This document shows, one piece after another, positions 40,138 to 48,108 of a stretch of DNA of 64,000 bases. A program made the position numbers and the translations under genes. The DNA is from Variovorax sp. J2L1-78 (GTDB taxonomy: Bacteria > Pseudomonadota > Gammaproteobacteria > Burkholderiales > Burkholderiaceae_C): positions 248,001 to 312,000 of the forward strand of contig NZ_JASZYB010000003.1 of NCBI RefSeq assembly GCF_030317205.1, given 5' to 3'. The notes under the pieces were generated by a model. That model searched no databases. It was given only the letters and a program-made list of their open reading frames with translations, and had not been told where the DNA came from. How positions within the stretch are numbered: the first letter of the stretch is position 1; each line of letters starts with the position of its first letter.

Positions 40138-41811
40138 ATGACCGAAACCACGACCCCAGCACCGCGTGTCGACTACCGCACCGAGCCCGCCCAGTACCGG
40201 CACTGGCAACTCGCCGTCGAGGGCGCGGTCGCGCGCCTGACCCTCGACATCGCGGAAGACGGTGGCATCCGCCCTGGCTACAAGCTCAAGCTCAACAGCT
40301 ACGACCTCGGGGTCGACATCGAGCTCAACGATGCGCTCAACCGCGTGCGCTTCGAGCACCCGGAAGTCCAGTCGGTCATCGTGACCAGCGGCAAGGACCG
40401 CATCTTCTGCTCCGGCGCCAACATCTTCATGCTCGGTGTCTCCAGCCATGCCTGGAAGGTGAACTTCTGCAAGTTCACCAACGAGACGCGCAACGGCATC
40501 GAAGACAGCTCCAAGCATTCGGGCCTGAAGTTCCTGGCCGCGGTCAACGGCGCCTGTGCGGGCGGCGGCTACGAACTGGCGCTGGCCTGCGACGAGATCG
40601 TGCTGGTCGACGACCGTTCTTCCGCCGTCTCGCTGCCCGAAGTGCCGCTGCTGGGCGTGCTGCCCGGCACCGGTGGCCTCACGCGGGTGACCGATAAGCG
40701 CCATGTGCGGCATGACCTGGCCGACATCTTCTGCACCAGCGTCGAAGGCGTGCGCGGCCAGCGCGCGGTCGACTGGCGCCTGGTCGACGCGATCGCCAAG
40801 CCGGCCCAGTTCGCCGCCACCGTGCAGGAACGCGCCGCCAAGCTGGCCGAGGGCAGCCAGCGGCCCGGCAAGGGCGCGAAGGGCGTGACGCTCGCGCGCA
40901 TCGAGCGCGAAGACGGGGCCGACACGCTGCGCTATGCGCATGTGCAGGTCGACATCGACCGCACCCGCCGGACCGCGACGCTCACCGTCAAGGCGCCGAC
41001 GGGCGCGCAGCCGACCGACATCGCGGGCATCGAGGCCGCGGGTGCGGCCTGGTGGCCGCTCGCCATGTGCCGCCAACTGGACGACGCCATCCTGAACCTG
41101 CGCACCAACGAACTGGACATCGGCACTTGGCTGCTGAAGACCGAAGGCGACGCGCAAGCCGTGCTGGCCAGCGACGCGCTGATGCTCGCCCACCAGGACC
41201 ACTGGCTGGTGCGCGAGACCATCGGCGCGCTGCGCCGCACGCTGGCGCGGCTGGACGTCTCGTCGCGCAGCCTCTTCGCGCTGATCGAGCCGGGTTCCGC
41301 CTTCGCCGGCACGCTGGCGGAGATCGCCTTTGCAGCCGATCGCACCTACATGCTCGCGCTGCCCGACGACGCGGCGCGTGCGCCCAAGCTCACGCTCAAC
41401 GAGTTCAACTTCGGCTTCTATCCGCTGGTGAACGACCAGAGCCGCCTGCAGCGCCGCTTCTATGAAGAGGTCGCGCCGCTCGAAGCCGCCCGCGCGGCCG
41501 TCGGCCAGGCGCTGGACGCCGATGCGGCGCTGGCACTCGGCCTGGTGACGGCGGCACCCGACGACATCGACTGGGAAGATGAACTGCGCATGGCCATCGA
41601 GGAGCGCGTGGCGATGTCCCCCGACGCGCTGACCGGGTTGGAAGCCAACCTGCGCTTCGCCAGCAAGGAAAACATGAACACCCGCATCTTCGGCCGGCTC
41701 ACCGCCTGGCAGAACTGGATCTTCAACCGGCCGAATGCCGTTGGTGCGAAGGGGGCCTTGAAGGTCTACGGCACCGGCGAGAAGGCCGGCTTCGACATGG
41801 ATCGGGTCTGA
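40138..41811 (+). CDS. boxC: Benzoyl-CoA-dihydrodiol lyase
   Basis: 557 residues, two tandem crotonase-like domains. The first holds the clear crotonase pattern SGKDRIFCSGANIFML, then ACAGGGYELALACDEIV with the oxyanion Gly residues. BoxC opens the 2,3-epoxide/dihydrodiol of benzoyl-CoA hydrolytically to 3,4-dehydroadipyl-CoA semialdehyde and formate. GGAG at 40127-40130 lies seven bases before the ATG. It is the first structural gene of boxCBA, after the TGCA array. Confidence 0.96.
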   Translation: MTETTTPAPRVDYRTEPAQYRHWQLAVEGAVARLTLDIAEDGGIRPGYKLKLNSYDLGVDIELNDALNRVRFEHPEVQSVIVTSGKDRIFCSGANIFMLGVSSHAWKVNFCKFTNETRNGIEDSSKHSGLKFLAAVNGACAGGGYELALACDEIVLVDDRSSAVSLPEVPLLGVLPGTGGLTRVTDKRHVRHDLADIFCTSVEGVRGQRAVDWRLVDAIAKPAQFAATVQERAAKLAEGSQRPGKGAKGVTLARIEREDGADTLRYAHVQVDIDRTRRTATLTVKAPTGAQPTDIAGIEAAGAAWWPLAMCRQLDDAILNLRTNELDIGTWLLKTEGDAQAVLASDALMLAHQDHWLVRETIGALRRTLARLDVSSRSLFALIEPGSAFAGTLAEIAFAADRTYMLALPDDAARAPKLTLNEFNFGFYPLVNDQSRLQRRFYEEVAPLEAARAAVGQALDADAALALGLVTAAPDDIDWEDELRMAIEERVAMSPDALTGLEANLRFASKENMNTRIFGRLTAWQNWIFNRPNAVGAKGALKVYGTGEKAGFDMDRV

Positions 41812-41938
41812 CCCCCGGGGCTTGCGCACTTCGTGTCGCAGCGCCCACCCCCTTCCAGGGGGCGACGCCAGCGGCCCGGCAAAGCCGGTTCCGCGGCATC
41901 TCCCGAACAGACATTTCTTAGCTTTTGAGAGGTCCCAC
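41812..41938. repeat. Putative intergenic palindromic repeat between boxC and boxB
   Basis: 127 bp spacer inside an otherwise tight operon. It holds two compact hairpins: CCCCCT-TCC-AGGGGG (41848-41862) and CCGGC-AAA-GCCGG (41876-41888), flanked by CGCACTTCGTGTCGCAGCGC. The look is that of the multi-copy REP-like elements of Comamonadaceae intergenic regions, though copy number cannot be checked from one window. The last 30 bases (41909-41938) are A/T-rich and include GAGAGG before the boxB ATG. Confidence 0.5.
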
Positions 41939-43366
41939 ATGAGCACCGTCAACTACAGCGACAAGATCCCGAACAACGTCAACCTCAGCGAAGACCGCAC
42001 CCTGCAGCGCGCGCTCGAAGGCTGGCAGCCCAACTTCGTGAACTGGTGGGACGACGTCGGCCCGGACGGTTCGACCGCCTACGACGTCTACCTGCGCACT
42101 GCGGTCAGTGTCGACCCGCAGGGCTGGGCCCAGTTCGGCCACGTGAAGATGCGCGACTACCGCTGGGGCATCTTCCTGAATCCTGGGGATGCGAATCGCG
42201 AGATCCATTTCGGGGACCACAAGGGCGAAAAGGCCTGGCAGGACGTGCCCGGCGAGCACCGCGCCAACCTGCGCCGCATCATCGTGACGCAGGGCGACAC
42301 CGAACCGGCCTCGGTCGAGCAGCAGCGCCACCTGGGCCTGACCGCGCCCAGCATGTACGACCTGCGCAACCTGTATCAGATCAACGTGGAGGAGGGCCGC
42401 CACCTGTGGGCGATGGTCTACCTGCTGCACAAGCACTTCGGCCGCGACGGCCGAGAGGAGGCCGAGGCGCTGCTGCAGCGCACGTCCGGTGATCAGGACA
42501 ACCCGCGCATCCTGGGTGCCTTCAACGAGAAGACGCCCGACTGGCTGGCCTTCTTCATGTTCACCTACTTCACCGACCGCGACGGCAAGTTCCAGTTGTC
42601 GGCGCTGGCGGAGAGTGCCTTCGATCCGTTGGCACGCACCACCAAGTTCATGCTGACCGAGGAGGCGCACCACATGTTCGTCGGCGAGAGCGGCGTGTCG
42701 CGGGTGCTGGCCCGCACCGCGCAGGTGATGAACGAGTTGAAGACAGACGACGCGCAGAAAGTGCGCGCTGCCGGCGCCATCGACCTGGGCACTGTCCAGC
42801 GCTACCTGAACTTCCACTACAGCGTGACCATCGACCTGTTCGGCGCCGACCAGTCGAGCAACGCGGCGATCTTCTACAGCTCGGGCCTCAAGGGCCGCTA
42901 CGAAGAAGGCAAGCGCACCGACGACCATGTCCTCAAGGGCCAGACCTACAAGGTGCTGGAGGTGCAGAACGGCCAGTTGGTCGAGAAGGACGTGCCGATG
43001 CTCAACGCCCTGAACGAGGTGCTGCGCGACGACTTCATCAAGGACTCGGTGGCCGGCGTGAACCGCTGGAACAAGGTGCTGGAGAAGGCGGGCATCCCGA
43101 CGCGCCTGACCGTGCCGCACAAGGCCTTCAACCGCCAGATCGGCGCGCTCGCCGGCATCAAGATGTCGCCGGACGGCCGGGTCGTAGGCGAGGCGGAATG
43201 GGCAGCGAAGAAGAGCGAATGGTTGCCGACATCCGAGGACTTCGCCTTCGTCGCCTCGCTGATGGGCCGCGTGATCGAACCCGGCAAGTTCGCCGGCTGG
43301 ATCGCGCCGCCGGTGATGGGCATCAACCGCCAGCCGGTCGACTTCGAGTACGTGCGTTTCGGGTGA
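41939..43366 (+). CDS. boxB: Benzoyl-CoA 2,3-epoxidase subunit BoxB
   Basis: 475 residues, the expected length. A ferritin-like class I di-iron protein: carboxylate/His ligands lie in NVEEGRHLWAMVYLL (near residue 151) and TEEAHHMFVGESG (near 241). It uses O2 and electrons from BoxA to form 2,3-epoxybenzoyl-CoA. GAGAGG is seven bases upstream of the ATG. boxA follows after five bases. Confidence 0.97.
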   Translation: MSTVNYSDKIPNNVNLSEDRTLQRALEGWQPNFVNWWDDVGPDGSTAYDVYLRTAVSVDPQGWAQFGHVKMRDYRWGIFLNPGDANREIHFGDHKGEKAWQDVPGEHRANLRRIIVTQGDTEPASVEQQRHLGLTAPSMYDLRNLYQINVEEGRHLWAMVYLLHKHFGRDGREEAEALLQRTSGDQDNPRILGAFNEKTPDWLAFFMFTYFTDRDGKFQLSALAESAFDPLARTTKFMLTEEAHHMFVGESGVSRVLARTAQVMNELKTDDAQKVRAAGAIDLGTVQRYLNFHYSVTIDLFGADQSSNAAIFYSSGLKGRYEEGKRTDDHVLKGQTYKVLEVQNGQLVEKDVPMLNALNEVLRDDFIKDSVAGVNRWNKVLEKAGIPTRLTVPHKAFNRQIGALAGIKMSPDGRVVGEAEWAAKKSEWLPTSEDFAFVASLMGRVIEPGKFAGWIAPPVMGINRQPVDFEYVRFG

Positions 43367-43371
43367 TTGCG

Positions 43372-44649
43372 ATGGACATGCTTGTCGAGGCCGGCGTGAT
43401 CAAGCAGCATCTGATCGACCCGGAAATCTGCATCCGCTGTAACACCTGCGAGGCCACGTGCCCGGTGAATGCCATCACGCACGACGACAACAACTATGTC
43501 GTCCGGGCGGATGTCTGCAACGGGTGCATGGCCTGCATCTCGCCGTGCCCCACCGGCTCCATCGACAACTGGCGCAACATGCCCGTGCAACGGGCCTACT
43601 CCATTGAGGAGCAACTCGGCTGGGAGGAACTGCCGCCCGAACTGAGCGCGGAAGAACTCGAGGCTGCCGGTGTGACGGATGCCGGCGGCGGCCTCGATGC
43701 GGCGGTGCAGGTCGAGGTCGAGCCGGTCGTGACGCCCGGCGAGGCGCCGTTCATGTCGACGAGCTACGGTGCGACCACGCCGCCGTGGTCCGCCGCCCAT
43801 GCCTACACCAACCTCTACGCGCCGAAACGGCCGGTGACGGCGACCGTGACCGGCAACTTCAACTGCACCGAAGCCGGCTTCGAGAACGAGACCCATCACG
43901 TGGTGCTGGACTTCGGCGCGATGCCCTTCCCCGTGCTGGAGGGGCAATCGATCGGCATCGTGCCGCCCGGCATCGACGCGCTGGGCAAGGCGCACCATCC
44001 GCGCCAGTACTCGATCGCCAGCCCGCGCAACGGCGAGCGCCCGGGGTACAACAATGTCTCTTTGACCGTCAAGCGCGTGACACACGACCACCAGGGCAAC
44101 GCGGTGCGGGGCATCGCCTCCAACTACGTCTGCGACCTGAAGGTCGGCGACACGGTGACGGTGGTTGGGCCCTTCGGTTCCACCTTCCTGATGCCGAACC
44201 ACCCGAAGTCGAACATCGTGATGATCTGCACCGGCACGGGCAGCGCACCGATGCGCGCCATGACCGAATGGCGGCGCCGCCTGCGCAAGAGCGGCAAGTT
44301 CGACGGCGGCAAGCTGATGCTCTTCTTCGGCGCGCGCACGCAGCAGGAACTCCCGTACTTCGGCCCGCTGCAGAGCCTGCCCAAGGACTTCATCGACATC
44401 AACCTGGTCTTCTCCCGTGTTCCGGGACAGCCGCGGCGCTATGTGCAGGACGCCGTGCGCGAGCGCGCCGCGGACCTGGCATCGCTGCTGCGCGATGCCG
44501 ACACGCACTTCTACGTGTGCGGCCTCAAGAGCATGGAGGAGGGCGTGTTGCTGGCATTGCGCGATGTCGCGCAGGAGGCCGGCCTGCCCTGGGAACAGCT
44601 CGCCGCCACGTTGAAGAAACAGGGGCGCCTGCACCTGGAGACCTATTGA
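43372..44649 (+). CDS. boxA: Benzoyl-CoA epoxidase reductase subunit BoxA
   Basis: 425 residues. Two [4Fe-4S] ferredoxin motifs at the N-terminus (Cys20/23/26/30 and Cys49/52/55/59), a Glu/Ala-rich linker, and a C-terminal FNR-like FAD/NADPH module (HHPRQYSIASPRNGERPGYN for flavin, MICTGTGSAPMRAM for NADPH, YVCGLKSMEEGV near the end). It passes electrons from NADPH to BoxB. ATG at 43372 or 43378; a GTG at 43363 overlapping boxB is possible but less likely. Confidence 0.96.
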   Translation: MDMLVEAGVIKQHLIDPEICIRCNTCEATCPVNAITHDDNNYVVRADVCNGCMACISPCPTGSIDNWRNMPVQRAYSIEEQLGWEELPPELSAEELEAAGVTDAGGGLDAAVQVEVEPVVTPGEAPFMSTSYGATTPPWSAAHAYTNLYAPKRPVTATVTGNFNCTEAGFENETHHVVLDFGAMPFPVLEGQSIGIVPPGIDALGKAHHPRQYSIASPRNGERPGYNNVSLTVKRVTHDHQGNAVRGIASNYVCDLKVGDTVTVVGPFGSTFLMPNHPKSNIVMICTGTGSAPMRAMTEWRRRLRKSGKFDGGKLMLFFGARTQQELPYFGPLQSLPKDFIDINLVFSRVPGQPRRYVQDAVRERAADLASLLRDADTHFYVCGLKSMEEGVLLALRDVAQEAGLPWEQLAATLKKQGRLHLETY

Positions 44650-44718
44650 CGGCGATGAGGGCGCAGGAGTTCGGGGCCGCGGATCTCGATAGAGTCGAGT
44701 GTTCTTCTTGGACTCTTC

Positions 44719-45420
44719 TTGATCAATGTGAATGCCAGTTTTTTGAGCCGGGTCGATGTGGATGCCGCCATCGTCGACCTCGACGGCACCATGGTCGACA
44801 CCCTGGGTGATTTCGTCGCCGCCCTGCGCGCCATGCTCGCCGACCTCGGTTTGCCGACGGTGGACGCCGCCGCCGTGGGACGCATGGTCGGCAAAGGCTC
44901 CGAGCACCTGATCCATGCCGTGCTGCATCACGTCGGGGCGCCGGACACGCGCTACCCGCAGGCCTACGCGCGCTACCAGCACCACTACCTGGGCATCAAC
45001 GGCCGGCACGCGACGGTCTACGACGGGGTGATCGCGGGCCTGCAGGCGATGCGCGAGCGTGGCTGGCGCCTGGCGTGCCTGACCAACAAGCCGACCGCGT
45101 TCGCCCGGCCGCTGCTCGCCCAGAAAGGCCTGGCCGGCTTCTTCGAGGTGGTGTTCGGCGGCGATGCCTTCGAACGCAAGAAGCCCGACCCGCTGCCGCT
45201 CCTCAAAACCTGCGAAGCGCTCGGCACGACGCCGGCCCGCACGCTGATGGTCGGCGATTCGAGCAACGACGCGCAGGCCGCGCGCGCCGCCGGTTGCCCC
45301 GTGGTGCTGGTGAGCTACGGCTACAACCACGGCCAGCCGGTGCGCCAGGTCGATGCCGATGCGGTCGTCGATTCGCTCACCGAACTGACAGAACTGGCCG
45401 ACGGCGCGACGCTCGGCTAA
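44719..45420 (+). CDS. gph: Phosphoglycolate phosphatase (HAD superfamily)
   Basis: About 233 residues. HAD motif I is AAIVDLDGTMVDT, with the nucleophile Asp-Leu-Asp, motif II Thr in CLTNKPT, motif III Lys in RKKPDPLPLL and motif IV VGDSSNDAQAARAAG. It removes 2-phosphoglycolate, and gph directly before trpE is common in betaproteobacteria. The start is uncertain: no ATG precedes motif I, so TTG at 44719 or GTG at 44728 must be used, and neither has a strong ribosome binding site. Confidence 0.88.
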   Translation: MINVNASFLSRVDVDAAIVDLDGTMVDTLGDFVAALRAMLADLGLPTVDAAAVGRMVGKGSEHLIHAVLHHVGAPDTRYPQAYARYQHHYLGINGRHATVYDGVIAGLQAMRERGWRLACLTNKPTAFARPLLAQKGLAGFFEVVFGGDAFERKKPDPLPLLKTCEALGTTPARTLMVGDSSNDAQAARAAGCPVVLVSYGYNHGQPVRQVDADAVVDSLTELTELADGATLG

Positions 45421-45432
45421 ACTCGCCGCTCC

Positions 45433-45516
45433 ATGTTCATTCATCACGTCATCAAGACAGGTCAAGGCTGCCGGGGAGCCTGGCTTTGGCGTACGCCATC
45501 GTCATTGCCTGTTTGA
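45433..45516 (+). CDS. trpL: Putative trp leader peptide
   Basis: A 27-codon frame, MFIHHVIKTGQGCRGAWLWR then TPSSLPV, starts 12 bases after gph and ends with TGA at 45514-45516, 115 bases before trpE. It holds two Trp codons separated by one Leu codon (TGG CTT TGG at 45481-45489), a dense use of a rare amino acid as expected for ribosome-mediated attenuation. Hairpin-forming sequence starts at the second Trp codon. There is no strong ribosome binding site, so translation is not certain. Confidence 0.55.
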   Translation: MFIHHVIKTGQGCRGAWLWRTPSSLPV

Positions 45517-45536
45517 TGGCACGGCGCACGCCGTGC
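45487..45536 (+). promoter_or_regulatory. Putative trp attenuator (overlapping hairpins)
   Basis: Three inverted repeats overlap in a chain: TGGCGTACGCCA (45487-45498); GCCATC (45495-45500) with GATGGC (45515-45520); and GCACGGC (45519-45525) with GCCGTGC (45530-45536). Each shares bases with the next, so they exclude one another, the arrangement needed for attenuation. The last stem is GC-rich but lacks a U-run after it, so a classical intrinsic terminator is not proven. Confidence 0.45.
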
Positions 45537-45631
45537 GCCCGCGGCCCCGGTCCGAACGACCCGGCGCCAGATCCTTGAATGACCCGCCAGCGACCGAACG
45601 AAGCGTCTGCTGGCCGACGGAGACCCCCACC

Positions 45632-47134
45632 GTGATCACCGAACTCGAATTCAAAAGCCTCAGCGCGCAGGGCTACAACCGCATCCCGCTGATGGCCGAG
45701 GCCTTTGCCGACCTCGAAACCCCGCTCTCGCTCTATCTCAAGCTGGCCCACACCAAGGACGGCGGCAAGTACAGCTTCCTGCTCGAATCCGTGGTCGGCG
45801 GCGAGCGCTTCGGCCGCTACAGCTTCATCGGCCTGCCGGCGCGCACCCTGATCCGCGCGAGCGGCTTCGGCGCCGCGGCGCGCACCGAGGTCGTAACCGA
45901 CGGCCAGGTCGTCGAGACGGCCGAAGGCAACCCGCTGGACTTCATCGCGGCTTATCAGAAGCGCTTCAAGGTCGCGCTGCGGCCCGGCCTGCCGCGCTTC
46001 TGTGGCGGCTTGGCCGGCTACTTCGGCTACGACGCGGTGCGCTACGTCGAGAAGAAGCTCGAGAACTCCTGCCCGCCCGACACGCTCGGCTGCCCCGACA
46101 TCCTGCTGCTGCAGTGCGAGGAACTGGCCGTCATCGACAACCTGTCGGGCAAGCTCTACCTGATCGTCTACGCCGACCCGGCGCAGCCCGAGGCGTATGC
46201 GGTGGCCAAGCGCCGGCTGCGCGAACTGCGCGAGCAATTGAAGTACTCGGTGAGCGCGCCGCAGGTGAAGCCGTCGCAGGCGCATCCGGCGGAACGCAGC
46301 TTCGCCAAGGCCGACTACATCGCCGCGGTCGAGCGTGCCAAGGAATTGATCGCCGCGGGCGACTTCATGCAGGTGCAGATCGGCCAGCGCATCAGCAAGC
46401 GCTACACCGAGTCGCCGCTGTCGCTGTACCGGGCGCTGCGTTCGCTCAACCCGTCGCCGTACATGTTCTATTACCACCTGGGCGATTTCCACGTGGTGGC
46501 CGCGTCGCCCGAGATCCTGGTGCGCCAGGAGAACACGGCCGATGGCGAGCAGAAGGTGACGATCCGCCCGCTGGCCGGCACGCGGCCGCGCGGCGCGTCG
46601 ATGGAACTCGACAAGGCCGCTGAGCTGGAACTCATCAACGACCCGAAGGAGCGTGCCGAGCACGTGATGCTGATCGACTTGGCGCGCAACGACATCGGGC
46701 GCATCGCGAAGACCGGCACCGTGAAGGTGACCGAGGCCTTCGCGGTCGAACGCTACAGCCACGTGATGCACATCGTGAGCAACGTCGAAGGCACGTTGAA
46801 GGACGGCATGACCGCTATCGACGTGCTCAAGGCCACCTTCCCCGCCGGCACGCTGACCGGCGCGCCGAAGGTGCATGCGATGGAGCTCATCGACCAGCTC
46901 GAGCCGATCAAGCGCGGCCTCTACGGTGGCGCCTGCGGCTACATCAGCTACGCGGGCGACATGGATGTCGCCATCACGATCCGCACCGGCGTCATCAAGG
47001 ACCAGGTGCTGCACGTGCAGGCCGCGGCCGGCGTGGTCGCCGACTCGGTGCCGGAGCTGGAATGGAAAGAGACCGAGGCCAAGGCGCGTGCGCTGCTGCG
47101 CGCGGCCGAACTGGTGGAAGAGGGACTGGAATGA
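45632..47134 (+). CDS. trpE: Anthranilate synthase component I
   Basis: 500 residues. The N-terminal Trp feedback-binding region includes LLESVVGGERFGRYSFIG, and the chorismate-binding domain has IRPLAGTRPRG, DPKERAEHVMLIDLARND and the C-terminal FPAGTLTGAPKVHAMELI and GYISYAGDMDVAITIRT. It converts chorismate plus ammonia (or TrpG-derived glutamine nitrogen) to anthranilate. GTG start with GGAG at 45619-45622. Its stop overlaps the GxxExxY gene (ATGA). Confidence 0.97.
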   Translation: MITELEFKSLSAQGYNRIPLMAEAFADLETPLSLYLKLAHTKDGGKYSFLLESVVGGERFGRYSFIGLPARTLIRASGFGAAARTEVVTDGQVVETAEGNPLDFIAAYQKRFKVALRPGLPRFCGGLAGYFGYDAVRYVEKKLENSCPPDTLGCPDILLLQCEELAVIDNLSGKLYLIVYADPAQPEAYAVAKRRLRELREQLKYSVSAPQVKPSQAHPAERSFAKADYIAAVERAKELIAAGDFMQVQIGQRISKRYTESPLSLYRALRSLNPSPYMFYYHLGDFHVVAASPEILVRQENTADGEQKVTIRPLAGTRPRGASMELDKAAELELINDPKERAEHVMLIDLARNDIGRIAKTGTVKVTEAFAVERYSHVMHIVSNVEGTLKDGMTAIDVLKATFPAGTLTGAPKVHAMELIDQLEPIKRGLYGGACGYISYAGDMDVAITIRTGVIKDQVLHVQAAAGVVADSVPELEWKETEAKARALLRAAELVEEGLE

Positions 47135-47523
47135 TGGCCGACGACATTCAGAACAACGATTTCTCGCACGAGATCATCGGCGCTGCCGTCGAGGTGCAGC
47201 GCGTGCTGGGCACCGGCTTGCCGGAAGCGGTGTACGCCGCCGCGCTCGCCATCGAACTGGCCGAGCGCGAGATCGGCTTCGAGCGCGACGTGCCGGTCGC
47301 GGCCAGCTACAAGGGCCGGGCGCTCGGCGACGTGTGCCGCGCCGATTTCGTCATCGAACAGGCGATGGTGGTGCAGGTGCGAGCGGTCGATACGCTCGAC
47401 GACCTGCACCGTGCGCAGGCGCAGGCCGCGGTGCGGCTGTCGGGCCATCGGATCGGCCTGCTCATCAACTTCAACGTCTTCCCCGTGGTGAAGGGCGTGC
47501 ATCGGATCGGAGCCAAGCCATGA
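47131..47523 (+). CDS. GxxExxY-family protein (degenerate PDDEXK fold) in the trp operon
   Basis: 130 residues. The name-giving motif is present: Gly29-x2-Glu32-x2-Tyr35 (GTGLPEAVY). The fold continues with YKGRALGDVCRADFVIE (Asp72) and ends with GHRIGLLINFN. In typical members the strand after that Asp reads VIVELKAV, giving the PD-(D/E)xK pair; here it reads VVQVRAV, so Glu is Gln82 and Lys is Arg84. Nuclease activity therefore seems unlikely. It overlaps trpE upstream and trpG downstream by four bases each, so it is translated as part of the operon. Function unknown. Confidence 0.8.
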   Translation: MMADDIQNNDFSHEIIGAAVEVQRVLGTGLPEAVYAAALAIELAEREIGFERDVPVAASYKGRALGDVCRADFVIEQAMVVQVRAVDTLDDLHRAQAQAAVRLSGHRIGLLINFNVFPVVKGVHRIGAKP

Positions 47524-48104
47524 AGCTGCTGATGGTCGACAACTACGACTCCTTCACCTACAACATCGTCCAGTACTTCGGCGAGCTGGGGGCGGACGTG
47601 GAGGTGGTGCGCAACGACGAAGTCACCGTCGCGCAGATCGGCGAGCGCATCGCGGCCGGCACGGCGCGGCTGGTGATCTCGCCCGGGCCGTGCTCGCCGG
47701 CGGAGGCGGGCGTGTCGGTGGTGGCGATCCAGGCCTTCGCGGGCAAGCTGCCGATCCTCGGCGTGTGCCTCGGCCACCAGGCGATCGGCGCGGCCTTCGG
47801 CGGCAGGATCGTGCGCGCGCAGCAGCTCATGCACGGCAAGACCAGCGAGATCACGACCACGCGCGAAGGCGTGTTCGCCGGGCTGCCCGAGAAGTTCGTC
47901 GTCAACCGCTACCACTCGCTGGCGATCGAGCGTGCGAGTTGCCCGGCCGAACTGGCCATCACGGCGAGCACCTACGATGGCGAGATCATGGGCGTGCGCC
48001 ACGCCGGCTTCGCGCATGACGTGCGGATCGAGGGCGTGCAGTTCCATCCCGAATCCATCCTCACCGAGCACGGCCACGCCATGCTGAAAAATTTCCTGGA
48101 CTGA
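47520..48104 (+). CDS. trpG: Anthranilate synthase component II (glutamine amidotransferase)
   Basis: 194 residues. Class I amidotransferase triad: Cys83 in GVCLGHQAIG, plus His and Glu in GVQFHPESI near the C-terminus; substrate loop VISPGPCSPAEAG. It supplies ammonia to TrpE and may double as PabA. ATG at 47520 overlaps the GxxExxY stop. Confidence 0.97.
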   Translation: MKLLMVDNYDSFTYNIVQYFGELGADVEVVRNDEVTVAQIGERIAAGTARLVISPGPCSPAEAGVSVVAIQAFAGKLPILGVCLGHQAIGAAFGGRIVRAQQLMHGKTSEITTTREGVFAGLPEKFVVNRYHSLAIERASCPAELAITASTYDGEIMGVRHAGFAHDVRIEGVQFHPESILTEHGHAMLKNFLD

Positions 48105-48108
48105 GCCC

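Noticed and set aside
44650..44718. A TTCTTCTTGGACTCTTCTTG repeat between boxA and gph as a regulatory site
   Set aside because: The pyrimidine-rich words at 44701-44721 are imperfect and short, and no partner or known site matches.
45519..45536. The GCACGGC/GCCGTGC hairpin as a classical intrinsic terminator
   Set aside because: It lacks a downstream T-run (GC-rich sequence follows), so I list it only as part of a possible attenuator.
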